Shown piece by piece: positions 1 to 8,361 of a DNA stretch of 64,000 bases (position 1 is its first letter; each line of letters starts with the position of its first letter). Origin of the DNA: Capnocytophaga haemolytica (GTDB lineage: Bacteria > Bacteroidota > Bacteroidia > Flavobacteriales > Flavobacteriaceae); contig NZ_CP014227.1 in NCBI RefSeq assembly GCF_001553545.1, forward strand, positions 2,594,501 to 2,658,500, in the 5' to 3' direction. The notes under the pieces were generated by a model. That model was not told the DNA's origin. It saw only the letters and a list, made by a program, of their open reading frames with translations, and did no database searches. A program made the translations under genes and the position numbers.

Positions 1-621
1 ACAGTGATCCTTAAAGATACAACTTTTGCAGTCGGGTGATTGTGGTGTGCATTGTATAGCACCAAACTCCATAATCGCTTGGTTGTAAGTGCCAATGTTT
101 TCCGATGGCAAGAGCTCAGTAGCTAAAGCTTTGAACTGCGCCACCCCCTCACTGCTGTTGATAGGCGTTTCAATGCCAAACACCCGCGAGAGCACTCGAT
201 ATACATTGCCATCAACTACGGCACAAGGCTCCTCATAGCATATTGAAGCTATGGCACTTGCTGTATAGTCGCCAATTCCTTTGAGTTTGATAAGTTCTTT
301 ATAAGTGAGAGGAAATACGCCGCCATATTCAGAGGCTATTACCTTAGCGGTGTGGTGTAGATTCTTTGCACGCGAATAGTAGCCTAAGCCTTGCCATAGT
401 TTTAGCACTTGCTCCTCACTGGCAGCCGCTAAATCAGTAACTGTGGGGAATTGCTCTATAAAGCGAAGATAATAAGGCAATCCTTGCACTACGCGCGTTT
501 GCTGCAAGATCACCTCTGAGAGCCAAACTTTATAAGGGGTAGGCACCTCACGCCACGGCAAATCGCGCTTGGCAGAGGCGTACCACTTGATCAGTCGAGA
601 GCTAAATGTGTTAAAATCCAA
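1..621 (-). CDS. mutY: A/G-specific adenine DNA glycosylase MutY (3' part outside window)
   Basis: Base-excision repair enzyme that removes adenine mispaired with 8-oxoguanine or G. I translated the minus strand by hand: the frame opens with TTG at 621 (an in-frame TAA lies 15 bases upstream and no ATG is available), giving MDFNTFSSRLIKWYASAKRD and so on. Visible family marks are the SEVILQQTRV segment with the catalytic Glu, the helix-hairpin-helix LKGIGDYTASAIASI, the VVDGNVYRVLSR segment with the catalytic Asp, and all four cysteines of the 4Fe-4S loop (C-X6-C-X2-C-X5-C), the last at the window edge. The C-terminal MutT-like recognition domain is outside the window. The assignment to MutY rather than endonuclease III rests on the LxQQT segment and sequence flavour. 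Confidence 0.93.
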   Translation of the reverse strand, partial: MDFNTFSSRLIKWYASAKRDLPWREVPTPYKVWLSEVILQQTRVVQGLPYYLRFIEQFPTVTDLAAASEEQVLKLWQGLGYYSRAKNLHHTAKVIASEYGGVFPLTYKELIKLKGIGDYTASAIASICYEEPCAVVDGNVYRVLSRVFGIETPINSSEGVAQFKALATELLPSENIGTYNQAIMEFGAIQCTPQSPDCKSCIFKDHC

Positions 622-665
622 AGCGTTGATTGTTTAGCTTATAGCCTTTAGTGTTTAAGCTATAG

Positions 666-902
666 CTAATTTTGCTCTTCTTTCTTTTCAATAGAAGGAG
701 TTGTCGGAGCGCTATTAGTAGGTTGTTGCTTAGCACTGCTATCCTCACCCTTAGTTGCATCCTTAAACTCTTTAATGCCTGTGCCTAAACCGCGCATCAG
801 TTCAGGGATTTTTTTACCGCCAAAAAGCAAAAGCACTAATATCACAATGATTGCTATCTGCCCAGGGCCCATCACTCCTAAAAATATACTCAATAAATTC
901 AT
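666..902 (-). CDS. tatA: Sec-independent twin-arginine translocase subunit TatA/E
   Basis: Small membrane subunit of the Tat pathway, which exports folded proteins across the inner membrane. The 78-residue protein has the family layout: one short N-terminal transmembrane helix (about residues 7-25), the FGGKKIPELMRGLGTGIKEF amphipathic helix with its hinge, then a charged, disordered tail rich in K, E, Q and T. Length and order match TatA/TatE. A TATCTTTG box lies just upstream (930-937). It is followed downstream on the same strand by mutY with a 44-bp gap. Confidence 0.95.
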   Translation of the reverse strand: MNLLSIFLGVMGPGQIAIIVILVLLLFGGKKIPELMRGLGTGIKEFKDATKGEDSSAKQQPTNSAPTTPSIEKKEEQN

Positions 903-929
903 TTTTTTCGTTTGTTAAATTTTACGCTG

Positions 930-937
930 CAAAGATA
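930..937 (-). promoter_or_regulatory. -7 box of the tatA promoter
   Basis: Reads TATCTTTG on the minus strand, matching the Bacteroidota -7 consensus TAnnTTTG, 28 bp before the tatA ATG. I see no clear TTG at the -33 distance. Confidence 0.5.
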
Positions 938-1126
938 CGAATTTATTTTCACACAGAGACAGTTCTTCTGAAATTTCTTTTTGTAAAATACGTACTTATC
1001 TAACAATTAAGAGAATATATATAATCTGCCAGAGGTTACTCTCTCAAGGGGTTATAAAAACACACATCCCGAGCAAACTGATATATTGCTCGGGATGGCG
1101 ATTTTTATTACGTCAAAAGAATAAAT

Positions 1127-2554
1127 TTACTTTGCAAAAGCGTGCTCGTATTTTTTAGTTTTATTCCAAGCACCTCGGGTAAAATCAGGTATTTCCACAG
1201 GGGCACTACCATTTTCAAGTGATATTTTTGACAGCGGGGCAATACAGCACCATTCCGCCATATCGTATACATCCATATCCAAAGGCAGCCCATTGCGCAA
1301 GCAATAGATCAGGCGATAGTCCATCACAAAGTCCATCCCGCCGTGCCCACCGACTTTCTTAGCTTGCTCTTCAAGTTCGCGATGGATGCGGTGTTTGTAT
1401 TTTTCCATCAAGGCTTGCTTCACCTGCTCAGGCACAAAGCTATGCGCTGAAAGATTTTCGTGGTTAGGCACCCCTATTGATTGAGCGTTTTCCGACTCAA
1501 TCAGGTAGCCTTCAACGGGGTATTTATTAGCAAAACCCTTAGTACCTGTAAGCTGATACATACGCGAGTACGGACGAGGTGTAAGCACATCGTGCTGAAT
1601 TTCGATCGTCTTACCCTTTTCAGTACGGATAAGAGTGGTGGTGTGATCGGCGTTTTTAAAGTCGGTAGCTTTTTTGCCTGTTACTTTTTCCCACACCTCA
1701 GGACCACGGAAAGGCTTAGTGTCGATAGAGACTAAATAGTTCATCTTATCGCCTCGGTGAATGTTGAGCGCCTGACACACAGGTCCTATACCGTGTGTTG
1801 GGTAGACATCGCCGCGGTTTTTAGCATTGTAATCCAAGCGCCAGTTGTGCCAATACTCTTTCCAAAACTCGTCGAGGTTGTGAATGTAAGCTCCTTCAGC
1901 GTGAACGATTTCACCAAAGACGCCCTGCTGTGCCATATTGAGCGTAGTAAGCTCAAAGAAGTCGTACACGCAATTTTCGAGCATCATACAGTGCAGGCGC
2001 GTTTTTTCTGACATATCAATCAGCGACCAGATCTCATCCAAAGTAAGAGCAGCAGGCACTTCGATGGCTACGTGCTTGCCTTTTTGCATTGCGTAAAGCG
2101 CCATTGGCACGTGGTTTTTCCAGTCGGAAACGATGTAGACAAGGTCGATATCGTCGCGGTCACAGAGAGCTTTCCAAGCGTCCTGCGAACCACTGTACTT
2201 CGCTGCCAGAGGTTTACCCGCTTTTTCAATAATTGCTTGGGCTTTATCTACCCTGTCAGGCTCAACATCACATAAAGCAATCACCTTTGCCCCCGGTATG
2301 TGCATAAAGCGCTCAACGGCACTCGGTCCGCGCATTCCCAGCCCGATAAAGCCTACACGCACTGTGTCGATCTTAGCGGTTTGTAAGTTAAGTACGTCTG
2401 TTTGCCCTTTAGGGCGTGCTGGCGTTTCCACCTTGATAGGCTCGTAAGCCTTGCTGCCAGCGATTTTCACTGGGTTTTGCTTGGAAGAGTCACAAGCTGT
2501 AAAGTTCAAGCACAAGGTAGCCCCCAGCACCATTTGGAAGATTCTTTTTATCAT
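1127..2554 (-). CDS. Gfo/Idh/MocA-family lipoprotein, glycoside hydrolase family 109-like
   Basis: Predicted NAD-dependent glycosidase or oxidoreductase exported as a lipoprotein. I place the start at the ATG at 2554 (MIKRIFQMVLGATLCLNFTAC), because this gives a signal peptide with lipobox LNFTAC; the longer frame to 2608 would bury it. A Rossmann fold follows (VGFIGLGMRGPSAVERF and ALCDVEPDR), then an EVPAALTLDE segment, the YPTHGIGP motif typical of GH109 and a C-terminal GGHGGMDF segment. Members of GH109 such as the Elizabethkingia alpha-N-acetylgalactosaminidase act by NAD-dependent oxidation and elimination on GalNAc, for example blood-group A antigen or mucin (established knowledge); that substrate is inferred here. 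Promoter at 2588-2618. Monocistronic by position. Confidence 0.85.
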   Translation of the reverse strand: MIKRIFQMVLGATLCLNFTACDSSKQNPVKIAGSKAYEPIKVETPARPKGQTDVLNLQTAKIDTVRVGFIGLGMRGPSAVERFMHIPGAKVIALCDVEPDRVDKAQAIIEKAGKPLAAKYSGSQDAWKALCDRDDIDLVYIVSDWKNHVPMALYAMQKGKHVAIEVPAALTLDEIWSLIDMSEKTRLHCMMLENCVYDFFELTTLNMAQQGVFGEIVHAEGAYIHNLDEFWKEYWHNWRLDYNAKNRGDVYPTHGIGPVCQALNIHRGDKMNYLVSIDTKPFRGPEVWEKVTGKKATDFKNADHTTTLIRTEKGKTIEIQHDVLTPRPYSRMYQLTGTKGFANKYPVEGYLIESENAQSIGVPNHENLSAHSFVPEQVKQALMEKYKHRIHRELEEQAKKVGGHGGMDFVMDYRLIYCLRNGLPLDMDVYDMAEWCCIAPLSKISLENGSAPVEIPDFTRGAWNKTKKYEHAFAK

Positions 2555-2587
2555 AATTACACCTATTTCATTGGTTAATTTGCTCGG

Positions 2588-2618
2588 CAAAGGTACAACT
2601 TTTCTCAAATTGACGCAA
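2588..2618 (-). promoter_or_regulatory. Promoter of the GH109-like gene
   Basis: Minus-strand TTG (2616-2618), 20-bp spacer, TACCTTTG (2588-2595), a good match to the Bacteroidota vegetative promoter. It lies 33 bp before the ATG at 2554, which supports that start over the one at 2608. Confidence 0.7.
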
Positions 2619-2970
2619 CATAAAAATATTTCTATTTTTTCTTAATTATTTTTTTTGACTGCAAATCAAAGAGATGCGAATTGAATATAAATACAGACAG
2701 GCTTTATCAAGTGAAGCAAGCATTTCTACCTTATTATCTATAGCATAGCGAAATAACAGTTTATTTTTCGTTTATCGTTAGGAGAGAAAAACCCTCTGAG
2801 ATCCGTTCTCTATCCGATATTCCTTCGATTAAGGAGGTGGTGAGGCTACTGTAAGACGGTTTTACCCTCCTATTAGGAAATTTTCCTTTCGGGAAGAGAT
2901 TGCGGCAAAACAGTAATACCCATTGAATTCAAAACGCTTACAAATTCGTCAGGATTTTTCTTTTAAATTA
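2619..2970. other. Intergenic region with no recognised gene
   Basis: About 350 bases between two divergent promoters. It holds a GGAGG...CCTCC pairing (2835-2870) and a palindromic AGGAAATTTTCCT near 2876. No ORF, RNA family or insertion sequence was recognised. The nhaD promoter is downstream of these pairings, so they are not in the nhaD leader. Confidence 0.4.
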
Positions 2971-3002
2971 TTTGTGAGTTTCGAAAAGTAGCTTTATCTT
3001 TG
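2971..3002 (+). promoter_or_regulatory. nhaD promoter
   Basis: TTTG at 2971-2974, 20-bp spacer, TATCTTTG at 2995-3002. Transcription would start near 3008, leaving a leader of about 25 nt. Confidence 0.75.
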
Positions 3003-3032
3003 CGGCATTAATCATTTTAAACAGTTTGGGAT

Positions 3033-4364
3033 ATGGAACTTTGGATTGTAGTTATCTTTTTTATTGGGTATCTTTTCATTACTATTGAACATCAAACGAA
3101 TATTGATAAAACTATCTCAGCCTTAGGGATGGCGGTAGTGTGCTGGACGATCTTGAAGGTGGCGAACCTGACCGTCTTTGAGGTGGGTGCAGGCGGCTTG
3201 GAGGCTATCAGTACCACGCCTGAGGGCAACCACGAGGCTATTGACAACTTGCTATTGCACCATTTGGGGAAGATCGCCGAGATACTTTTCTTCTTGATAG
3301 GGGCGATGACCATTGTGGAGATCATCGATATGCACCGTGGCTTTGAGATTATCAAGCACTTGATTAAAACAAAGCAGAAAGTAAAGCTGCTATGGATCAT
3401 CGGGATTATTGCTTTCTTCCTCTCTGCACTGATTGATAACCTTACCACCACTATTATCCTGATTACGATTGTGCGCAAGCTTATCCCTGTGCAAAGTGAA
3501 CGTTTTTGGTATGCCTCACTGATTGTGATTGCTGCCAATGCAGGCGGAGCGTGGTCGCCAATAGGGGACGTAACCACTACAATGCTGTGGATGGCTAACA
3601 AAGTAAGCGCAGGCAAGCTCGTAGAATATGTATTTATCCCATCAGTGGTATGTTTGTTCGTGCCTTTGATTATCGCGTCGTTTTTACCTGCTTTTAGAGG
3701 AAATATTGAAGAGAAGGAAGGCGAAGAAAATAAGACTTTTAGAAGCAGTATGCCTGTACTACTCATCGGTTTTCTGGCGATCATCTGCGTGCCTATATTC
3801 AAGTCGGTAGTGCATCTGCCTCCGTATATGGGAATGCTCTTTGCGTTGGCTTCGATGTGGTTTATCTCTGAGAAACTAAAACCTATAAGGGAGTTAGACG
3901 AGGAACACAGCGTCAATTTCTCTACCCATAGAGCTCTGTCGAGGATTGAGTTCTCAAGTATCCTTTTCTTCTTAGGGATTTTGCTGGCAGTGGCTTCGCT
4001 GGAAAGTATCGGAGCGCTGTTTAACTTTGCGGGCACGCTGAAGGACACTATCCCAAGTGAGAACGTTGTGGTGCTGCTGCTCGGATGTGCCTCAGCGGTG
4101 ATTGACAACGTGCCCCTTGTGGCAGCGAGTATTGGTATGTTCCAAGAGGGCTTAAATGCACCGATATGGCACGAAATCGCTTATGCAGCAGGTACGGGAG
4201 GCAGTTTACTCATCATCGGCTCGGCTGCGGGCGTTGCTGCGATGGGTATGGAGAAAATCAGCTTCTTTTGGTATGCTAAGAACATCTTGTGGATGGCACT
4301 CTTGGGCTTTGTGCTCGGGTATTTGGCATTGGTAGGCGTAGAATCAATGCATTTATTTGGTTAG
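3033..4364 (+). CDS. nhaD: Sodium:proton antiporter, NhaD family
   Basis: Inner-membrane Na+(Li+)/H+ exchanger of the ion transporter superfamily that includes ArsB. 443 residues with about a dozen hydrophobic helices starting at the N terminus. Features of the family are two related halves, the IDNLTTTIILITIV segment after the third-fourth helix, AANAGGAWSPIGDVTTTMLW with its acidic residue in a membrane, and the C-terminal SAVIDNVPLVAASIGM repeat of the ID-N motif. The likely role is sodium and pH homeostasis. It is the only plus-strand gene in the first 42 kb, with its own promoter and a hairpin terminator shared with the convergent GH16 gene. Confidence 0.93.
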   Translation: MELWIVVIFFIGYLFITIEHQTNIDKTISALGMAVVCWTILKVANLTVFEVGAGGLEAISTTPEGNHEAIDNLLLHHLGKIAEILFFLIGAMTIVEIIDMHRGFEIIKHLIKTKQKVKLLWIIGIIAFFLSALIDNLTTTIILITIVRKLIPVQSERFWYASLIVIAANAGGAWSPIGDVTTTMLWMANKVSAGKLVEYVFIPSVVCLFVPLIIASFLPAFRGNIEEKEGEENKTFRSSMPVLLIGFLAIICVPIFKSVVHLPPYMGMLFALASMWFISEKLKPIRELDEEHSVNFSTHRALSRIEFSSILFFLGILLAVASLESIGALFNFAGTLKDTIPSENVVVLLLGCASAVIDNVPLVAASIGMFQEGLNAPIWHEIAYAAGTGGSLLIIGSAAGVAAMGMEKISFFWYAKNILWMALLGFVLGYLALVGVESMHLFG

Positions 4365-4422
4365 TGCAGGTGCTGTTTATCATTTAGAACTTTCATATTC
4401 ATATTTACGATAAAAAGAAAGT

Positions 4423-4450
4423 GGGCGGCTTCCTCTGTTGGAAGCCGCCC
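4423..4450. terminator. Bidirectional terminator between nhaD and the GH16 gene
   Basis: Perfect 11-bp GC-rich inverted repeat (4423-4433 with 4440-4450) and 6-base loop, lying between two convergent genes, with AT-rich flanks on both sides. Confidence 0.85.
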
Positions 4451-4471
4451 GCTTATAATTTTACAATCTTA

Positions 4472-5431
4472 TTACTTCTTTTTAGGTACAAATACACGAA
4501 CGTAATCCACCTCAGTTACCACTTTTTTCAATTGTGCATCTGGATATAAGATCCCTTCATTCTTTCCTCCAATGCCCCCATTGATAATAACGTCCCAAAC
4601 GCGATCGGTACGCTTATCAGAAGTAGCATCAGTGATAAATTTATTATGGAGGTTTGCCTCACGCGAATCAGTGCGGTACGAATACACCTTTTTATCGTCT
4701 ACCAGAAAGGTAATAACCGCTTCGGTAGCCTTTTCGGTAGGCTCCACACTCACTGAATAAATATGCCAACGTGTTGAAATCCCCTCAATAGTGGTACGGC
4801 GATCCTGCCGCCCTGTTGCAGAGACATTTATATCAAGTTTATTCGTTTTATTATTATGTAAATGTAGGCTTTGGCTCACTTTATCCCTTCCATTCACTCT
4901 TGAAAAGAACTCAGCTAAATCCAGCTCAGCAGTACTTGCCCCTTTATAATGTCGCGACCATAGTGCATGCCACGTCCCAAGGTCGTTAGCCACTTTCGCA
5001 CGTATGTCAATCCTACAATAAAGCGGATAATACATATTCACCTCACGCGAGGAGATCGCCCCTGACCACCAAGCCGTATGTCCGTGGATCTGATTGCCAT
5101 CGGTGCGCTTTTCAGAAGTGATCCGAAGCACTTGGGCACCGTCGGAGCTCTTTGCTAAAGCTACCATTTCAGGGCGGTAGGTATGTATCATCCCTTGAGG
5201 GCGCCCATAAGCATCATTTTTCCCATTGGTTCCGTAAATAAACCACTTTTTTGAGTCGATAGCCTCACCGTTGAACTCATCTCCACCATAATACACCCAA
5301 CCTTCAGGGGCTTTAGGCGTCGTAGGGCTCAACGGATTGTCGTCTGTCCCTGATTGATGATCATCAGACTTAGAGCAAGCTACCATCGCAAGAGTTAGTA
5401 GTAGCGATATGCTACCTATTGATCTTTTCAT
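4472..5431 (-). CDS. GH16-family glycoside hydrolase lipoprotein
   Basis: Probable surface or periplasmic beta-glucan-type hydrolase. Signal peptide with lipobox LAMVAC (Cys19), a polar linker, then a concanavalin-like domain starting at GDEFNG (about 50). The GH16 catalytic signature ExDxxE is present as E169-L-D171-L-A-E174, with the preceding W-H-A-L-W typical of laminarinase-like members. The C-terminal WDVIINGGIGG and VDYVRVF segments also fit the family. Exact substrate cannot be told from sequence. The start lies 30 bp after the stop of the isomerase gene on the same strand, so the two may be cotranscribed. Confidence 0.85.
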   Translation of the reverse strand: MKRSIGSISLLLTLAMVACSKSDDHQSGTDDNPLSPTTPKAPEGWVYYGGDEFNGEAIDSKKWFIYGTNGKNDAYGRPQGMIHTYRPEMVALAKSSDGAQVLRITSEKRTDGNQIHGHTAWWSGAISSREVNMYYPLYCRIDIRAKVANDLGTWHALWSRHYKGASTAELDLAEFFSRVNGRDKVSQSLHLHNNKTNKLDINVSATGRQDRRTTIEGISTRWHIYSVSVEPTEKATEAVITFLVDDKKVYSYRTDSREANLHNKFITDATSDKRTDRVWDVIINGGIGGKNEGILYPDAQLKKVVTEVDYVRVFVPKKK

Positions 5432-5461
5432 AAGTTATAATTTTTTAGTTTATAGAACTAC

Positions 5462-6394
5462 CTACCCCACTTTTACCAATTCAACGTCGAAAATCAGGGG
5501 GGCATTGGGTGGAATCACTCCGCCAGCACCGCGACTGCCATACGCCAAGTCCGAAGGGATTACAAGGCGCGCTTTATCGCCCTCGTGCAGCAGCAGGATG
5601 CCTTCATCCCAGCCCTCAATCACCTGTCCGACCCCTACGGTGAAGCTCAGCGGTTGCCCACGGTGGCGCGAACTATCGAAAACCGTCTTATCAAGCAACA
5701 TACCCGTGTAATGCACCGCCACTTGGTCGCCGCGTTGCGGTTGAACGCCCGCACCGTGCTCCGTAATCTTATAATACAAGCCACTTTTGGTGCGCTCAAA
5801 GCCCACAACCTCTTTTTGAAGTGCCTCTTCAGCCTTACGGCGCGCTTCTTCCTCGCGCAACGCTTTGGCAGCGACGAAATCAGCAAAGACTTTCACCGCA
5901 TCCCACTTCTCGGCTGCCTCCCCTACCCTGAGGATCTCAATCTGCTCGATTTTATCACCCTGAGTGATGCTATCCACCACTTCCTGACCTTCGACTACCT
6001 CGCCAAAGACCGCGTGCTTGCCATCTAAATGCGGCGTTGGGCGGTGAGTGATGAAAAACTGCGATCCGTTGGTGCCGGGACCTGCATTCGCCATTGAGAT
6101 CACGCCTGCTTTATTATGCTTAAGCTCGGGGTGGAACTCATCGTCGAATCGATAGCCAGGTTCACCCGTACCCGTGCCGAGCGGGCAGCCTCCTTGAATC
6201 ATAAAGTCGGCAATAACGCGGTGGAAGGTAAGTCCGTCGTAATAAGGCACACCCAGCGGCTTCTGGCTGTTTTTTTGTTTGCCCTCAGCCAGTGCCACGA
6301 AGTTGGCAACCGTAGCGGGGGCTTTATCATAGGCTAAACGCAACAATATATTGCCTTTAGCCGTCTTGATTTTGGCATAAATTCCCTCTTGCAT
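5462..6394 (-). CDS. Dual-family peptidyl-prolyl isomerase (cyclophilin-FKBP fusion)
   Basis: Protein-folding catalyst with two unrelated prolyl isomerase domains in one chain. I start it at the ATG at 6394 (MQEGIYAKIKTAKGNILL), just after a TATCTTTG box at 6420-6427; the longer frame to 6463 would run through that box. Residues about 5-157 are a cyclophilin domain with FHRVI, FMIQGG, GTNGSQFFIT and HAVFGEV. Residues about 165-200 are a charged helical linker. Residues about 205-308 are an FKBP domain (VAVHYTGML, VFDSS, GWDEGI, IPSDLAYG). No signal peptide, so probably cytoplasmic. Such cyclophilin-FKBP fusions are known in flavobacteria and some spirochaetes. Confidence 0.93.
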   Translation of the reverse strand: MQEGIYAKIKTAKGNILLRLAYDKAPATVANFVALAEGKQKNSQKPLGVPYYDGLTFHRVIADFMIQGGCPLGTGTGEPGYRFDDEFHPELKHNKAGVISMANAGPGTNGSQFFITHRPTPHLDGKHAVFGEVVEGQEVVDSITQGDKIEQIEILRVGEAAEKWDAVKVFADFVAAKALREEEARRKAEEALQKEVVGFERTKSGLYYKITEHGAGVQPQRGDQVAVHYTGMLLDKTVFDSSRHRGQPLSFTVGVGQVIEGWDEGILLLHEGDKARLVIPSDLAYGSRGAGGVIPPNAPLIFDVELVKVG

Positions 6395-6419
6395 ATTTTT
6401 TAAAGTATTAATTTTTGTG

Positions 6420-6427
6420 CAAAGATA
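6420..6427 (-). promoter_or_regulatory. -7 box of the isomerase gene
   Basis: TATCTTTG on the minus strand, 25 bp before the chosen ATG; no convincing -33 TTG. Confidence 0.5.
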
Positions 6428-6521
6428 CGATATTTTGTAGAAGTGTAGGGTATATAAAACCAAAAAAAATCGCCTTGAGTGTAAGGCGACTTTTTAAATC
6501 ATAGCTTTAACCCTTCGGCAC

Positions 6522-7262
6522 TTATTGCGAATCCTTAGAAGATCTGCCTTTTGTTTTTCGGCGTGATGAACGCTGCTTGATAGCCGTATTCGTATCGGCA
6601 ATAATCTTCTCAACGGCATCGGCAAAGTGCTTGTACTTCTCTGGATTGGCTATACGCATCGCCGAAATATAGGTGTAGAGCTTCGTATTGATAAGCTCCA
6701 CAAGCGGCTTCTTCATATCGGTTGCCGAACTATCTTTAAGCTGTAAGGCAGCGTATTTTTCGTATGCCAAACGCTTTTCCTGAAAGTCGGTTTGTGCCTT
6801 TTGTAACTCATCAATACATTCCTTCACCCCTGTAAGCTGCTCAATGGCAGCCTTGTACTCGTCCTTTGCGTATTCTTTGAGTAAGGACTCCGTATGAGAT
6901 GATTTCACAGAATAGTTGCCCGAGAGCATATCCTTGCGATGTGCTTTATACACCTTTGCCAATTGCTCGCCCGATGCTTTTACCTTTTCAATAGGCATCA
7001 CTGCATAGCCTTCGATTACTTTTCCTAAAACCGTAACTGCGCGATCGCGGGCTCGGGCTGCTTTTTTAAGCATCGGAACCCCTACATCGTGTTTAATAGC
7101 TTCGGTTACCTTATCCGATAACTGTTTTATCTCTCCAAAAAGACTTACTAAGAATGCGTCGTCTTGGAGTGCCGTCTCGTCTTTATATAAGGCAATTAAT
7201 CGATCGGAAGTATCATCAACTTCTGATACTCTTGCGTTTAAATTTAGTAATTTTCTTGCCAT
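6522..7262 (-). CDS. Helical protein of unknown function, DUF6261-like
   Basis: 246 residues, highly charged and almost entirely predicted helical, with long amphipathic stretches (for example LFGEIKQLSDKVTEAIKHD and ECIDELQKAQTDFQEKR) and a basic C-terminal tail (SSRRKTKGRSSK). No signal peptide, no membrane segment and no enzyme motif. It resembles the Bacteroidota proteins grouped as DUF6261, an identification by sequence flavour only. It stands alone with its own promoter at 7298-7328. The coiled-coil character and basic tail would suit a scaffolding or nucleic-acid-associated protein, but this is not shown. Confidence 0.75.
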   Translation of the reverse strand: MARKLLNLNARVSEVDDTSDRLIALYKDETALQDDAFLVSLFGEIKQLSDKVTEAIKHDVGVPMLKKAARARDRAVTVLGKVIEGYAVMPIEKVKASGEQLAKVYKAHRKDMLSGNYSVKSSHTESLLKEYAKDEYKAAIEQLTGVKECIDELQKAQTDFQEKRLAYEKYAALQLKDSSATDMKKPLVELINTKLYTYISAMRIANPEKYKHFADAVEKIIADTNTAIKQRSSRRKTKGRSSKDSQ

Positions 7263-7297
7263 AATAAAACCTTTTTAACTTAATACGATTATTTCCG

Positions 7298-7328
7298 CAA
7301 AGGTACGAAAAAAAAGAATATCACACAA
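7298..7328 (-). promoter_or_regulatory. Promoter of the helical protein gene
   Basis: Minus-strand TTG (7326-7328), 20-bp spacer, TACCTTTG (7298-7305); 36 bp before the ATG. Confidence 0.65.
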
Positions 7329-7790
7329 GTGTTTTCAAGAAAATTTATCAACCGAGTTATTAACAGCTCTTTTCGTTTATGGATTTTTTACGCTATAATG
7401 TATTTAAGTTGATGAGAATGCGCTTTTTAAATTTTGGCACTCATTTGCATTTTTATTTATTGGGAGTAGTTTTTAAATTCCGTTGTTCATTTGCATTTTA
7501 ACACAATCATTAAAATCTGTCGTGCTAATAAACTTTTTCTTATTTTCAGGAAATAACTTTTTCAGTCTTTCAACTTCTAATAATTGGTACCGTTTGAGCT
7601 ATTTTAGGTATTTATTAAGATAGAAATGTTGTTAAAATAGCCTCTGAGGACTTTTAGGTATATTTTAAAGTCTTCAGAAATCGGTATTTTGGTAAAAATA
7701 AAAAGTTTAAGCCAAAAAAAGTTATTTTTAGTTTTCAAAACACACATAAATAGTATTAAAGTTATTTTTTTAAGGGTTTATACCATAAGA
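7329..7790. other. AT-rich intergenic region
   Basis: About 460 very AT-rich bases beyond the ribosomal operon terminator. A TTTGCATTT word recurs (near 7443 and 7488). No ORF with coding character, RNA gene or IS was recognised. Confidence 0.4.
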
Positions 7791-7821
7791 AAAGAGCAGC
7801 TCCTCATCGGAACTGCTCTTT
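7791..7821 (-). terminator. Terminator of the ribosomal superoperon
   Basis: Perfect 9-bp inverted repeat AAAGAGCAG (7791-7799) with CTGCTCTTT (7813-7821), 37 bp after the rplQ stop on the minus strand, followed by a T-rich run on that strand. Confidence 0.8.
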
Positions 7822-7857
7822 CATAACTATGAATATAAGTATTTTCAATTTCTATAC

Positions 7858-8331
7858 TTATTCTGCTGCGGCTTCTTCTTTGGGAGCTTCGGCAGCAGGG
7901 GTTTCCGCAGTGGCTTTTTTGCGTCCACGGCGTGTGGTTTTCTTTTTCGCTTCTTTGGCAACGTTGTAAGTGGTGTTATAGTCCACAAACTCAATCATTG
8001 CCATTTCAGCGTTGTCGCCGAGGCGGTTGCCCAATTTGATGATACGGGTGTAGCCCCCTGGGCGGTCGCCAATCTTTACGGATACTTCTTTAAAAAGCTC
8101 AGTAACGGCGTATTTATTGCGCAATCGCGCGAAGACGATACGGCGGTTGTGCGTAGTATCTTCTTTTGATTTGGTTACCAATGGCTCGACAAATACTTTT
8201 AAAGCCTTTGCTTTTGCCAAAGTAGTGTTTATTCTCTTGTGCTCGATGAGCGAACAAGCCATATTGGCGAGCATCGCGTTGCGGTGAGCTGTTTTTCTAC
8301 CTAAATGATTAATTTTTTTTCCGTGTCTCAT
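7858..8331 (-). CDS. rplQ: 50S ribosomal protein bL17
   Basis: Large-subunit protein near the exit tunnel. [20 protein letters not shown] is the family N terminus. The core ends near residue 120; residues about 125-157 form a basic then Ala/Glu-rich extension typical of Bacteroidota bL17. Last gene of the superoperon, 30 bp after rpoA, followed by a terminator hairpin. Confidence 0.98.
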   Translation of the reverse strand: MRHGKKINHLGRKTAHRNAMLANMACSLIEHKRINTTLAKAKALKVFVEPLVTKSKEDTTHNRRIVFARLRNKYAVTELFKEVSVKIGDRPGGYTRIIKLGNRLGDNAEMAMIEFVDYNTTYNVAKEAKKKTTRRGRKKATAETPAAEAPKEEAAAE

Positions 8332-8361
8332 TTTTCTTTAATTAATAATGCAAAAGCGTGA

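Noticed and set aside
2555..2608. Upstream start of the GH109-like gene at 2608
   Set aside because: It would put the promoter box inside the gene and hide the lipoprotein signal peptide.
2790..2890. Sodium or other riboswitch upstream of nhaD
   Set aside because: Pairings exist, but the nhaD promoter (2971-3002) is downstream of them, so they are not in the mRNA; no known riboswitch core recognised.
3092..4108. 338-codon open frame on the minus strand within nhaD
   Set aside because: Antisense shadow of a well-supported transporter gene; Ser/Ile/Thr-rich composition and no recognisable domain.
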